This document shows, piece by piece, positions 1 through 14,105 of a stretch of 64,000 nucleotides of DNA. The stretch comes from Heliocidaris erythrogramma. Taxonomy: Eukaryota; Echinodermata; Echinoidea; Camarodonta; Echinometridae. The stretch is from contig CM046853.1 of the NCBI GenBank assembly GCA_025617745.1, positions 58,489,233 through 58,553,232 on the forward strand. The letters are read 5' to 3'. The notes under the pieces are model-generated. The model saw nothing but the letters and a program-made list of their open reading frames with translations, did not search any database and was not told where the DNA came from. Position 1 is the stretch's first letter. Each line of letters opens with the position of its first letter. The position numbers and the translations under genes were made by a program.

Positions 1-1353
1 TTCAACTCTTACATCCTGCACCCTTAATTAAAGGGTACCAGTCACCTAAAAAAATAATTTGTGTTCAGCTGGAATGCATAAAATCAACCTTGTGAATCTT
101 TACCTGGCATTATATGAGTTCACGGTTAAGGGGTATGAAGAACAGTAAGGGAAAATCCAATTCCACTCATCGAACCCAAGTCGGAGTTGGGTTCCGTGCG
201 CCCCCTATTTTAAACGAACGCGTACGGGTGCGGCGTGTTGGGGCTGCTGCTTTTAAACCGCTTGAAGTTCAAATTTGGACTATTGCTTTTTAGGGTTTGT
301 TAAAACCCAAAAAAAAATAAAAATAAATACAAAATAAAAATATATAAATAATTAAATAAATAAATAAATAAAATAAAATAAAAATTAAATGGGTAGAGTA
401 CAGAAAATTCTATTTGTAATATTTGTATGTATTACGTGCTTGGAAAGAATGATTAATAAGTTTGAAAACGGTTGCTTAAAAAACTTTTTTTTACATAGGG
501 AATTCTTCTTCATCATGACTGAGATTTTTTTAAAGCTGTTACAAGTAAGGAATAAAAAGACCTCAAATGTTAAAAATGGGGGACCGTACGTACCTTTTTT
601 TTTGTAGAGTGCGCTGAAGGAACACTCTTAACTAAAGTTGCGGAATTTGACCTTTTACGTTACTGGTTGTGCCTCTCAGTGGCTCAGTACATAATATTAC
701 TTCTCATTTAAGTAATTATGTTAGATGTGAACTAAGCTAGTGATGGAAGTGTACCCTTTCCTTCCCCAAACGGCTGGCGGTCGTAAACCCAAACGACCTG
801 CCACTTCGCGTACAAGCCGCCAATTATTCTGACCCTAGTATGATGTTGTCAAAATATATCAATCATTCATCAGGTTGGACATGAAAAATGAATGGATCAT
901 GTTAACACATCTCATGAATTTCATCCATATATTCTAAGTAAACATCAGGTATTCTGAATGAAGTTCTTACAGCCACAGATAAGACTTCCTACTGTCTTTG
1001 GCGTTTCACTTCATCCTAGTAAAGCACGGAAACTATATTGTTGTTTTGTTTCTTTGTTTTGGGTTTTTTTTGGGAAGCGTCTATTAGGAAAGGAAATTAG
1101 GCCTACTATCACAAAGACATAACAAAGGTTGATTATTTCAAATGATTGCTGTAACATTGGTAGCTGTGTTTGTCGAATATAGAATAGAAAACGCAGATGC
1201 GCGCTAAACGGAGACTCTAAAGCCCGGCTCACATGAGGCGTCATTCGATTGGTCAATAGCTGCGCTAATCGAGCCTGTTGAGGCAACTTTTCATTTTGCA
1301 ATCACTTTTTGTTAACGATAGAATAGAGCGAGTTGCTATTTGTCTATAGGCCT
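1..1353. other. Intergenic, no gene recognised
   Basis: No ORF with recognisable homology and no convincing exon pair is visible on either strand. The stretch holds an A-rich simple repeat (309-389) and otherwise unique-looking A/T-rich sequence. Short open frames here have no recognisable domain. Confidence 0.5.
309..389. repeat. A/T simple repeat (AAATA/AAAT type)
   Basis: A nearly pure run of A and T built from AAATA and AAAT units. It could be the decayed tail of a retroposon, but no body is recognisable next to it. Confidence 0.7.
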
Positions 1354-3062
1354 ACTAGTGCTGTAATGAACGTAAATCGTCTGAAAACGTGAAATGTGCT
1401 AAAATTGCACATTTTGCACTTATGGCCCTACCCTAAAAGTGGACTTTGAAACAACTTTCGGTAATCACAAAGTGGATTTTTACATTTAAAAAGTCTATTC
1501 ATACCTTTAATATCTTTGTTTTCACGAAGTTTTCTGAACGAAAACCCGGAAGTCTTGCGATCGCGATCACCAATTTCGATCGTGATAGCATGACTGTGAC
1601 AAATTTCTGATTTTTCATCGCGGAAACATCGTGAACATCAATATTTTGAAGATAAGAACAGTTTTTAAATGTACAATTCCATTTTTAATGATTGAACATT
1701 GTTCCAACTTTTCTTTTTAGGATACTATTACGTGATTTTCTCACTGCAAAATGTGTTTTAAACACATTTTCGCCACAGGTTTGTTACAGGTTAACTTAAG
1801 TCCCACCCTGATAGCAGAGACTGGTCAAAATGACGTCTTAATGACGTCGTGTCTCACGTCTTAAAGACGTCAGATAATTACGTCAATAAGACGTAAATTT
1901 GCACCTTCGTTTGACGTCTTGAAGACGTCTTATATTGACGTAATTTTGACCTCTTTCTAGTCAAAGGAGACGTCTTTATGACGTCCTGAAGACATGTTTA
2001 TTAACAATAGAAGAAGACGTCATAAAGAGGTCTCTTTTACGTTGTGTGCTATTCATACTGACGTTTTAGAGACGTCTTAAAGACATCTTAAAGATTATCC
2101 TTTTTACAATTACTTACCACATTATCACACTGTTTATTTTAACATTTTCCTATTAATCTAAAATTCTTTATCTTATATCCGATACCTAACTACTATACCG
2201 TTGTATCTACTTTACTATATATAGGGACTATAGTGTAGCACTTGTTAATTGATTGAATATCACGTAATAATCTTGTCCTACAAAACTGGCAAAAGGTCTT
2301 GTAAATTATTCTGACGTAAATGTCATAACATTGCCCTACAAATTTGACAAAAATATGTCGTCATTACTGATAGATGGCATTTTGATGTCAGTCTATGACC
2401 TGTTGAAGGGAAAGTCCACACGGATAACAGGGTTTAATACAGAAGCAGAGATATAGGAGAAACAGCTAGGTCAGTAAAAGAGTTAACAAATTCCGATCAA
2501 AAATTAGGTTATTTATCCCCAATCCCCCCATCCTTCCTTTCACAATGACAACACATCAGAATATGGCAATTTTGTTTATATAATTTTATTTATTTTATTT
2601 GATATTATTTTCAGTATCACGTAGGCCAACTGATCACCGCCAGAGCTTCCCAGCTTTTGTAAAAATATCGTTTATTTGGTCATACCAAATGGCTATAAAA
2701 TGGTCTTTGAAATATGTCATAAAGACGTCGTACTATCGTTGTTAATTTTGATTACAAAAATGGCAAAGTATTGTCTTTGAGAGACGTCGTAAAGACGTCA
2801 TAATTACGTCGTCTTTACTGTAGAAATATGACGTCTTCACAAGACGTTATAAAGACGTTGTAATGACGTTGCATACACGACGTATGATGACCAGTTTAGA
2901 CCAGTTTACGACGTCTTGAAGACGTCAGTCTGCTATCAGGGCATAAGTTCAAAATTTTGTAGTAGTTCTAGATGTAGATTTTTTTTCTGTTAAACCGTAA
3001 CCGCCCAGTTTTTAACAGCCGTTAAACGGAAATCAAAATAAACGAGATATTACAGCACTAGT
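1354..3062. mobile_element. Possible outer TIR element hosting the GACGTC element
   Basis: ACTAGTGCTGTAAT at 1354-1367 has its exact reverse complement at 3049-3062, with the GACGTC-rich element inside. The simplest reading is an older short-TIR transposon into which the inner element inserted. Target duplications are unclear: CTATA occurs close to both ends, but not symmetrically. No coding capacity is visible. The 14-bp inverted match is the only direct evidence. Confidence 0.4.
1806..2941. mobile_element. Non-autonomous TIR element with dense GACGTC subterminal repeats
   Basis: The ends CCCTGATAGCAGA (1806-1818) and TCTGCTATCAGGG (2929-2941) are exact inverted repeats. The outer parts of both arms (about 1830-2090 and 2720-2930) are packed with GACGTC, usually in the context (A/T)GACGTC(T/A): about fifteen full hexamers plus many ACGTC or GACGT halves. 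The middle (2100-2700) is A/T-rich and free of them. Multiple short subterminal motifs in both arms are known as transposase-binding arrays in several DNA transposon superfamilies. No transposase ORF is present, so the element would have been mobilised in trans. Superfamily is not assignable by eye, because target duplications are not clean. Confidence 0.75.
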
Positions 3063-6000
3063 CTATACTCGTAGGCTATGTATACAATCAACGAACCAAA
3101 ATGACAAGATGATTTGTTGTAATTTTGGACAGCGTTCATGTGAGTAAGTCATACGAGTAAGCCTGTGAGGAATTCAAGTGTTGCGTCTGGAGACTTGGCT
3201 AAGAGGTTCACCTTGAGTGGGCTTGTTCAACAATTCAAAATTGCTCTATTGAATTGTGATAATCGTCCTTACATCTCAAAGCCCTTGGGATTAAGTTGAG
3301 ATGATATTAACATGAGAAAGTCGTATCGAGGAGGTTGTCAAATGTAACTACCCCTCGAAACTTTCTAGGAAACCATCCCTGGACAACCTATTACTAGGAC
3401 AATTACCCCTTTACATGTATAACCCCTTTGATAATACACCCTAATCATTCCTCAGAAAACTGCCCAGTGATTAGTCCAGGTGAAGTGTTTTTACACGAGG
3501 TTACAGTTTTCCAGAAGAGGGTTACAACCAACCGCAACTACTCTTGAGCTAGATAATAAAGTGGAACCAGCACATAACAAAATTCTGCAATTAAGACAAG
3601 AATACTCTTGCTTTCCTCCGTCGAACCCCCCATCAACTCACCGAAACGAAAAACTACCGCCTACACAGCCCTCCGACCTGTCGATAGACATATAAATGCT
3701 GTGAACCATCATAATCATGAACTTTGCATCTTATGAAGTTCATTATTTTTCTACAGTGCGTTTGCTCCCCACCCCTCAACCGTCTAGAGAGTGGATTAAC
3801 ACCCCTGTCAATATTATTATCAGATACAGCTACTACAACACATATCGACGGTAATCTCCCAAATGCACATCACAAGACGTAACGTTGCTTTAATGAATAC
3901 CGCGTTCATTATTCCAACATTGTCATCACCATCGTTGCGACATTACCTACATACGCGATGCCGCAAGTCATCTATTAAGAATGTTATGCCTGAATTACTT
4001 TAGTCCCAGGGCTTGCTTCTGTGTCCTGATTTGCAGTCAGTGGTAAAGCTCCTTTGTATCGGCAGAAAGCGCGAGAAATAGTGCAACAGCCAGTGGCGTA
4101 TTTACCAGGGGCACAAGGGACATCCCCCCTTCCTCATCAAATGGCCACAAAGAAGGGAAAGAGAAAGAGAAAGTATGGAAGAGGGGAAAGTAACGTGAAG
4201 AGGAGACTATATGACCCACCGCTACACCCCTTCCTGAGTCGATGGCCTTATTACCTCGCGTTTCGTCCACCTAGTAATACCGGTGAGTTCTCCCCACCCC
4301 CCCCCCCCCCCCACTCATAACACCAGTGCTCCCTCAATGGCTTAACTCCCGCTACGCTACTGGTAACGGCAAATTTACTATGTTGTTCACGCAACGTGCG
4401 TATTTCGGGAGAGATATTACAACATTACACTAAGAATGCTAAATACACCTCCTTTCTAAGCAATGAGGAGCGTTGAACTCTTAAGTCCAGGGAAACCAAA
4501 GTGCTCATAAAGGTTAAACCTAACATGCTTTGAATTTTCACATTTTATGCACCGAGTAATGACCTATAAGAAACGTGGCATAGTTGAGCACAAAAACCTG
4601 ATTTGCATATAACTGAAACTATGAAAAAAAAAACACTTTTCGTCTACACGCGAACACAAAAAGTTCGTCACTTTTAGAAAAAAGGTGTCTTTCATTACGA
4701 CGAGAATGTAATCTCAAGGACTGTCCAACACCAATGGAAATCAAGTCAGTCCATATCTAAAGAGAGAGAGTGAGAGAGAATTCAAAATGATGAAAAAAAA
4801 TAATATGATAATTACCGATTGCACGGGAGAAGGTCCTTCCAAATTCACTCTTCTATTTTCTTTGACATAATCATTTAGTATTCGTCTTAGATAATGAGGT
4901 AAAATGCCTGAAAGGTTACAATATAAACCACATTTGTTCTGACGGCCATAAATATAGCTTGTGTTTGGAAATAATGTTAAATATCCTGTTTACAATTCTA
5001 ATGGTATCATTTTCCAATCCTTCGACGACACAAGGTTAGTGTTTATTTATAACGAGTATTCCCATTTCATATTGTTGCCTCAGACTGTTAATCAAGGATC
5101 ATTTAATTTCACATTTTCAAGATGATGACACTGTCAGATGCTGCTGAATGTGTGTCCCAATCAGTTTGGACTGAAATGTCGACAGCACATTCTGAATTAA
5201 ATATAAATGGCTGATATATGATGCTGGAATTAATAACAAGAGATTTTTCTTTTATCTTCTCTGCCGAAATCTTGGAGCTCGCTGGCAATGCTGCCCGTGA
5301 CAACAAGAAATCCAAGGTCAAATAGTTCAACTGGTTTGTTTTCACTGGTCTAAGTGATTGGACTTGTCAAGAGATCCTCTTGACGCCACCCCTTCTAGCT
5401 AGTCGACAGATAGCAGGCTTGGTGATTTTATCAGTAATTAAGAATTTCTATTAATAATTTATTATAATAATTTATTTATATGTACAGTGTACTTATACAC
5501 TTATCAAGGTAAATTGAATTTTTACATATATTTTTCATATTTTCTGTAACAATATCTGTAATGCCATTGTCTTTTCTTTCTGTTGGAAATGAAATAAATA
5601 CGAATTTGGATTTGAATTTGAATGTTATTTCTTCTAACATTTTAGCCAGATTGTTATAAATAACCATTACGCTAAGAATATGAGGACGTACGAAGTGTTT
5701 CTGAAGGTTTATAAGTGATTCCATTAAATCCAATAATTAAAGTGCAAAGATAATATAAATACTTGTAAACCGAAGAGGTTAGCAAAGTGATCTATACGCG
5801 GTAAGAATTACTATTGGTTATGATTACTATATCGCACAGGTAGCCATTGCCTTTTTTAAAATAAATATTGACGATATTAAAATCAATCCATCTCCAGAAA
5901 ATTTAGAATGAAATCAATATCTACTTCATTACTCCTACCATCATCTGTAACTGTATAACCATTTAATTATCATAATTAATTAAACCATTTGAGGTTTTTC

Positions 6001-6300
6001 ATTGTTTTAATCTACTTCCATATGGTATCTATCATTATTAAGAGCTTTCAGACCGTTCAAAACACCTTCTATGTATTCACCTTTTCACATGACACATTTT
6101 TTTAGTTTTGCAATAAGTAAGAAATGGAGAATCATAACAATTTACGCTAGTGAGTTAATCTGGCCCTCATGAATCACTCCGTGATTGCTTTAGTTGCATG
6201 CTTTGACTTTCTTTATTATTTACTCCTCTTGTTTAATCTCTTGGTTTCGCAATATCAGGGTTGTGACAACCGATGATGCCCTTGCTCAAGCGGTTGAGCC
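3063..6300. other. Intergenic, no gene recognised
   Basis: No recognisable coding exon, RNA gene or bounded element. It contains a C16 homopolymer at 4297-4312 and a short GA microsatellite near 4762-4780. Small open frames such as 4054-4320 overlap the homopolymer and have no domain signature. Confidence 0.5.
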
Positions 6301-6309
6301 AGTGCGATT

Positions 6310-6760
6310 GTCTGCGGAAATCCAAGTAGCAGACAAATTACCGCAGGATACCGCATGGTATTGTACATAAACGTCACAAATCCGAAGAACGCTGAAAGGT
6401 TTTAACCTGTCTTGTGATGAAAGTTGATTCCCAGCCTAATCGCAGCCTTACCGCGCATATCCGCAACATACCGTATAAGTTCACGGTGGTTTTTGTTATC
6501 ATCTTTTTGCTTTAAATTTTGTCCCAGTAGTCCAGTCCAGGCGGCAGAAAACCGCCGACAATCGCAACTTTCGCAGGTATTACGGTCTTCTGCGATTATA
6601 GATTACAAAGTATTGTGCAGATAACTCGTATACAAATGCAACTTGATATGCAACTCATGATACCATTTTCTGGGGTTCATTTGCGGTTTGCCTGCGATAA
6701 GTCTGCGCCTTTTATACGTTTATGTGCGATGAGAAAAAAAAAATCTTTATCGCAGATGAT
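6310..6760. repeat. Possible element rich in CCGCA/TGCGG motifs
   Basis: The stretch contains repeated CCGCA, TGCGG and GCAGA words on both strands, with GTACATAAACGT near 6362 and ACGTTTATGTGC near 6716 in inverse orientation. This resembles the subterminal-repeat architecture of the elements at 1806-2941 and 27506-28660, but the ends are not defined. Confidence 0.3.
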
Positions 6761-8829
6761 CACGTACACAGATGATCACATCAATTATAGTCTCGGTCAT
6801 AGGCGTGCCGAGGGGGAGGATTTTGGGGGTGTTTAAGGTGCTCAACCCCCCCCCCCCCCCGGTCGCCTCTTCAAAAGTGCTATCAGCATATACGTGGGAG
6901 TTGCTAGCAAACTGTAAACTCATAAGTTTTCTTAAATGCCCTATCGGCGAATCACCAAATTGTATGAACACTTTTATTATATAGGCCTTTTTGGTTAATT
7001 CTTTTTTTAATGAAGCTTTATCGGTAAATGATAACATATTACAACCTTTTTTAGTTCGGCAGATTTAGCACTACGTATCCGGTGGAAAAGGCATTTTTTT
7101 AATTGCTACCATTGCTATTCATATTATCTGAAGATCTTTAAAACTGTCCGCATTGACTCAAATATGAGGATTTATCTTCTATTTCGTTTTTAGCCTGGCT
7201 GTCCACAAAACTGTTGGCAACTCTTTCTCATTACCCCCCCCCCCCCCCCTGCGTCCCGCGCCTCCTTTATTCTATCGACACCTTTATCGACAACATTCGT
7301 GTATACGGCTCTCCTCCTACTTCTGAACATGCTGAGAGACTGGTATAGTCGTGTTCTCTTACGAGGCCGGAGTTGTGGCCTCCATCCTGCATCAAGTAGC
7401 GCTCGATTATCTGGGGCTTTAAGTAGGCTTATCCCCCGAACATAGATCATTTTCACAAATAACTCTTCAAAAGGATGTCCTTGTTTACACTTCTTATATC
7501 GTATAACGGACGCATGCACTTTCTTTAAGAAGATGGTAATGATTGAAAAAGAGGGGCTCGATATTCTTGCCGCCATAAGTGTGGACACCTTACATTTTAT
7601 CGATGCGGGATGATGTTTAAGCATCTTGGTCTAATTAAAGGATTTCCGATGTTTTGCCCTTATGTTGCCATGCACTCGTGGGCTCCGATGAAAACCAGTT
7701 CATGTTGATTCAGTCTACCCTTTCAAAATATGTGAACTAACTGAATAAGTAAAGAAACATATAAATGAATATATAAATGAATAAATAGAAGAATGAATAA
7801 ATAAAGAAATAAATAAATAAATGTACACTAACTTTCATTTTCGTTGTGCTACCATTCTTCAAATGTTTGCATAAAGCGTACCAGTCATGTCTTTAGGCAT
7901 TTCCAAAATATGCTTCTCAGTGACTAAAAGTTTGAAGAAAAAAAGCATGTGTTTAAAAATGACTAGAAAATATTAAAGTCCACCAGAAGAAATGTATAGT
8001 CTATGTCAATAGTCCGTGACAATTCAATGGATATAATATTTTAAAAGGTATGAACTTCTACATTGAATCTAAACTTTTCTGAACTACTAATTAACCTGCA
8101 GAGGTTCAACAATTTCAGAACAAATAGATGTTATATCGTAATAATATACAAAAACGGAATACCAAATCATTGTAGTTTACAAACCGACATTTTGGCGCTT
8201 TCTAGAGCATTCGTACCCAGATAAATGCAGCAACGACTGAAAAGCGTCGGTATTACTATAACAGTAAATATATTTTCAAAAATGGGGTCTTTATAAACAT
8301 TTGGGGGTAAAACAAATGTAAGATGGACGTCATAATCGTCAAAAGGACCAAAATACTTTTGAAAGGATAAGACAAATTTTAAAAATTAAAAGTGGAACGT
8401 CATGCCTATAATAGGTTGACAGCAGCAACTAAAAGCACTATTTGTAGGAATCATGAACTTCAGTGCCACGAAGTTATACTAACATTATCACAAATAGAAT
8501 TTTTAAGACCATTTATCAATCATAAAGCTTCTTTCCATTGTTCACACTCAGACAAATTTTGATATGTTATATTCAAATTTATAGTTTTTATGAAGCTGTT
8601 TTGAATTTTTTCAAGAAAAAATGGTCTTTAGGGGTCCAAAATATGCGACGCAATGTTGAAATGTAAGACGTAACTCATTGCCGTATGAGATCTGAACTGG
8701 CCAAGGGCGTCTTGCAATCAAGATCGCGTCTTTAAGATTTGCGTTGAAGAGTTTGAGTTGCGTTTAAACGCAATTTTTTATGCAAGACGCCCAAATCTGA
8801 TATTGAATCCCTTATTTTTGAACAGGGGA
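6761..8829. other. Intergenic with homopolymers and an A/T repeat
   Basis: No gene recognised. C homopolymers lie at 6846-6860 and 7234-7249, and an AATAAATGA-type A/T simple repeat at about 7740-7822. The 144-codon minus frame at 7190-7624 encodes no recognisable domain, and its C-terminal part contains the homopolymer, so it was not called as a gene. Confidence 0.5.
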
Positions 8830-8930
8830 ATAATAATAATAATATTCCGCTTTTATATAGCGCCTAATACATACATCGATGATGTCTCTCAGTGCTTTAC
8901 AGATATATTATTACCCCGGTCATCGGAAAG
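8830..8930 (-). repeat. SINE-like 3' tail fragment
   Basis: Read on the minus strand the segment ends in GCGCTATATAAAAGCGG followed by (TTA)n. Essentially the same tail type (GAGCGCTATATAAGTGG then TTA units) closes the complete tRNA-derived SINE at 36150-36416. It is therefore probably a 5'-truncated SINE copy or a retroposon sharing that tail. Confidence 0.5.
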
Positions 8931-11900
8931 CCTTTATTCTTATATTTCAAAATGGGTTCATGAGTTGTGATGTTAGATATCATGGAACATTGTTTGTATC
9001 CAGATGAATAATGGTTTAAAAAAATGTTTAATGATTGAAAAAGTTTGTTCCTCAAGATTTATTTGTAATGCGTGTGTTAAACATGACAGCCTCCAAAAAT
9101 TGAGACTGTTATTACACGAAATAAATAGTGTTATGTAAACAAGAGCGTCACAATGAGAATCACAAAGTCCGCGGTTGGATTTTGATCTTATTTTGTGACA
9201 TCAATATGGATTCATTTTGAACTCACCTGATCTTATTTCGGTATACATCGGCAAATCTAAAAATACAATCTGGCTGACTTTTAAATTAGCAAATATCTTG
9301 TATTTTCATATTGAATACATGTGATGTTCTACGACGTGCAGGTAAAATTGGCTATCCAGGTGAGTTCTGTGATTCTACCCTCTCCGCCCCCTCCCTCATT
9401 TTGATTGAAAAATATGTCAATTGATTTTTTTTAAATGAATTTTTGTAATAATATTACAATTAATAAACGAACTCTTTTTTTTAGATACCTGTATGTTACC
9501 TGACTTTGGGGATTTTCTTTCCTTGAAACAATACTTTGCCTAGAAATATGAGGCTAGTTTCTCTTGATATTGCGTTATCCTTTCATGACCCATCGGTGGT
9601 TGTTCCAAACTCTAAATATTTGATGAAGTGGACTTGACGCAGCTCTAAATGAAAAGAAATTGTTTTGCAGTTATTTTGAATTGAAAAGAAAATATCATAA
9701 TCGTGATTTTGGTATGGCCTGTATGGTTGGCATGCTTATGATTCCTTGTCATTGTAAATATATATATACATGAAAATACGATTGAATAACGGTACGATTG
9801 GTGCTACGTATTTTGTAAGTGGGTTTGGCATATTGTACAAAATATGTTATAGCATGTTCTTGTACATACCAAATCAGCTCTAATAATGGGGCAATATGAA
9901 CATGATTGTTTTTACATTGAGGGTTTTCATAATACAATTTAACGAAAAGTGCTTTGCTATGTAGATGTGCTTGTTATCTTCTTTACTATAGAGATAAGGA
10001 TTTGGCAACTTCTAGTTGGGAATGCCAACAAGTATGACGGCAGTAAGAAAAAAAAATATTGATTTGTTTATACGTCTGTAAATAAAATAGCATGTTGTAG
10101 ATAAAATAAATACTGTCATAAGAGTTTGGAAATTGAAATACCGTGACCTTTGCATATCATTACGCACAATGCACTCGCATAACACGTGTCAACCCCTGTG
10201 CATTCAGTATGCTGTTGAAAACATGACAAGAAATATGGATAGAAAATGAAGCTAATGCTGAAATGCAGAACCTTCCTGGCGTCTTTTGTTACGAGTAAAT
10301 GTCACAATTCTCGGGGCAGGATTATCGATTTGCTTTTGAATTGACTGCAAGCCACGTCTTCCGCTTGGTTTAAGATAAGTGATTTCTTTTAAAGAGGATT
10401 CTACAAATCAGAATAGGTAATCTGGTATTGGTTTTCGAACACAAGGACCGCATCCTACCAGATGCACAACTCTATCGACATTGCCAAAATATATATCGAC
10501 ACTCGTATTTCCTGTCATTCTGTTGTTTTTTAATGTATCCTTAATCTTATGTAATTTTGTATTCCCTTCGTTCATTTCTTTCCACAAAGGACATGTCAAA
10601 AGGCGTCAAATTTGTCACAGCTCAAACTTTTACCTCACCAAATGTGTATGCTCCAAAGAATACGAATAGACTCATTAATTTCCATGCTATTTTCCCCATT
10701 TCTTCAATCAATTTTTTTAAATGATCAATCACGAATTAAATCGGTACTAAAACACTCGAATCTAAATATATCGTGTTTACATTCGATTTCCCGAAATTCT
10801 TTAATCAAAAATCACACAAAAGGTAAACATGGTAAAGGTTAACACGTTATAGTGTTGTGTTCGGATTTTCCCTAGGCAGGTGGTCATGAAAAATTGTACA
10901 CGGACATAAACATTCGTATTAGAGTCCTTGAGAGATTTTTATAATTCGCATCGAATGTGGCTTAAATAAATTCGCTAGGTTTAAACTAGTACTACAAAGG
11001 ACATTAAAAAATATATATTTGATATTTTCATGAACAAAAAGAACCCAATTAAGTTGATCAACAATTAAAGAGCTATGACTTGTTCCGGTGGGGGATTCTC
11101 GCCTACTATATGAACAAAACAAATGCATTTCACTTTCGTTTTACCGCTATGATTGACTATCACCTTTCCCCCCAAGAAAAAAATGGAATTCTTTCTGAGA
11201 TCAAAGCCGAAAGGTACTTTCAGGCACATTAACATCTCGTTTTTTCTCAGTTAACATGATATTGGTTGACATTATACCATACACATGAGCGAAATGGACT
11301 TTGATTATTGTATCGCGTATTAAATTGACTAATTGTTGTTTATAATAATATTTGCGTTTTCACAAGCTCGAAATGGGATCACATATGGCTTTGTGATAAA
11401 TTGGACAAGGAGTTAAGTTACTAACTAGTGATTGGTTTTACTTTTACTACCTATGTATTACACTTTTTGATAGTATGATGGATGTATTGTTTGAATTTAC
11501 CGGGAACATATTATGCATAGAGCAGTTTTAAAATTAAAGGGTTGTCCTCTTGAAATCTAAACGAAAATAATGATAAAAAATTATAATTATAATATCCTAA
11601 TTGATGACAAACTGCGTGGGTGTGATTTTAGGTACCATGGAAACATCGGACGCCGAATTGCACGTTTTTAGGCTGCAAACGTAGTAAAAGACATTGAGAA
11701 AACTTTCGTTTAAAAGCGGCGTTGTCTCATACGTGGTTCAAAATTATTCTATTTGTTATAACCAAATTTTATATATTAAATTGTGTATGTTCTAAATTTT
11801 GAGTGACAAATTAAGGTTTATTCTTTTTTCCGTTTTCCTCTTTTATTGTAATTCAAGGAATCATGTTCATTACACCCGGGATACAATGATTGCATAGAAG

Positions 11901-12721
11901 GCCACTTGCATCCATGCCATTGAGGGAGAGACAGAATTAAAGGATATATTGCTTAAAACAAACAAGGCTAAGTCATGCGTCATTCTTCACAAATATTAAA
12001 TATACTGTTCGTTATTATACCAATGTTTTATATCACAATGGGTTGATCATCGTGATTTCAATATTGAACTCCCAGCCCACGGACTGCGGTTCCGTTAATC
12101 CACCTCGAAAACAGAGAGCTCGTGGACGGGGTGGAACATGATCAATCTGGAAAACTTATTTATTTTCAATCAAGCCCGGGAAAATAAGAAGCAAAAAGGT
12201 CAATATTGCATGAAGGCGCCCTCCGTGGATTATTGCAGTCTCTCCGATCAAATAAAAGAGATGTGAAATAAAAACGGTGGAGATTAAACGAACGTTATGA
12301 GCTCTCCAATTTCATCATCGTCATTTCCAGTTCTAGTTTGGACTTCCTGGCGTGGTGGGCAATGATCACGTCATCAGGTTTGGAGAAGCATTGGTCGTCG
12401 AGCAATTTCAAAGTGTTTTTAGCCGTTTTTCTTTGTTTTGTTATATTACGTAGAAAAGTTCGAATGAAATCATCAATGTCAAGAGTTACATTTGAAAATG
12501 ACCGCGAGATTCAATTTATGCGCCTTATTCACTGGGATATTTATATTTCATACAATTTAGGACAACGACATTTCTTTGTGAATTGAGCGTTAGTGGATTC
12601 TTTTTTTTTTAGTATCTCTCATTCTTTACAAGAAAGCGCAAGTCTTGAAAATCTACCATTCCCATGCAGCTCCCAATCAATTATCATGCTTATAGAGATT
12701 TGTGCTTTTAACCAGCTAAAT
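8931..12721. other. Intergenic, nothing recognised
   Basis: About 3.8 kb of A/T-rich sequence on which I see no conserved exon, no RNA gene and no clear transposon boundary. Open frames are short and of low-complexity composition. Confidence 0.45.
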
Positions 12722-13090
12722 ATCTCTTTGTCTTTCCGTCTCTCACTCACTCTCCCTATTCTCTCTCTCTATATATATTATATATCTCTTTATCTCTCCC
12801 TCTTCTGAGCGGAGTTATCGCTTACTCTTTCAGCCCTCCCCCCCCCCCCCCCCCCCCTTTATCGACTTCTCTGTTTTCTTTTCTTTTTGACTTTCTCTCT
12901 TTCTCGCTTTTTGAGTGTGTTTGCGTGTGTGTGCTTCTCTTTCTCTCCATCTCTTCTATATCTCACCCTATTTAATTTGCACTCTCTTTCCCGACTTCTC
13001 TTTTTCTACTTTCTTACACACTCTTTCTCTCCCCCTCTCTCTTCCCCCTCTCTCTCTCTTTCTCTCTCTCATATCTTCACTTCAAGTCTA
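12722..13090. repeat. Pyrimidine-rich CT tract with C20 homopolymer
   Basis: Plus strand is dominated by CTCT, TTTCT and CCCTC runs, including a C20 homopolymer at 12838-12857. Such polypurine/polypyrimidine tracts can adopt triplex (H-DNA) structure. The overlapping serine/leucine/phenylalanine-rich open frames are composition artefacts. Confidence 0.75.
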
Positions 13091-14105
13091 TAATTCTCTG
13101 TTGTTTGTTTGGAATATTTATTGCATTCAGTCACCAAGCATTTACACCTTATCCACTATCCACTGATAATACATTGTTGATCTTTCAATGGACAATATTA
13201 TTATATTATTATTTTGTTTATTGTTATAGTTAATAACCTTTCCTATTTATGTTAAAGCTTATATATTCTATAGACAAGGGAGATTGGCAGTGTGCGGTAA
13301 TTATCGCGAAAAGTTACAATACGTTGGAAACACACAGCAGAAAAAAGCAAACACCCATTATATTCATGGAAATATTTAACATCATTCACTAAATTACCAG
13401 GGCCATTTCTACAAGACGAAAATTAAACCAACTACTTATTACTGGCACGTCCGTGGCAACGTATGGCTGATTTTATTTTCGAAAGTTTTTGAAATAAGAA
13501 AGCAGGTGAGAAAGAGGACTTAATTCTGGTTCCTGTCTGGAAGTTACTTATGACACCAATCCCAAGCTTGAAATGAAGACTGTACGTCAAATACCTAAGC
13601 TTCACCGGAGAAATAGAAAAATGAACCCTTTGAAATGCCGGACTTTATTTGCAATTGAGATTTATCATTTCGTAAGAGAGCATTTTTAGGACTGCAGATT
13701 TGGAAACTTTGGAAGTAACGATCCTAAATGTCAACTCAAATGCGGCACTTGGGTGAATAAAATATCCCTAGCGGCACTTTCCGGTAGACTCTGCGCTTTG
13801 AGATGTTCAAATGGAAAGTTTATTCTTACTTTTCATTGGAAGGGCATGCAGGGATTATATGAATACGAGCTAGTAAGACAGAGAAAATTTAAAAAAAAAT
13901 ATTTCTTAAGACATTCAGCTTGACCTCTAATCCTTAAAAGTTTTTGATATTTCATGGCTGCCTCTCCTCATAATCCTAATTGTTTAATCATAAGTAGTTG
14001 GAGATTAGACCAGCTACATTTAAATTAATTGTTACGCGATGTTCTTTTATTTTCTTGCGTACTTGAGGAAATAGGTATTTGAAGGTTAAGGCAGATGGAC
14101 CTATA
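13091..14105. other. Intergenic, nothing recognised
   Basis: No coding or mobile feature can be supported between the CT tract and the mariner-like foldback element. Confidence 0.45.

Noticed and set aside
7190..7624. 144-codon minus-strand ORF
   Set aside because: No recognisable domain; its C-terminal part is a translated G-run; no neighbouring exon found.
12593..13166. Ser/Leu/Phe-rich plus-strand frames
   Set aside because: Same composition artefact over a CT-rich tract.
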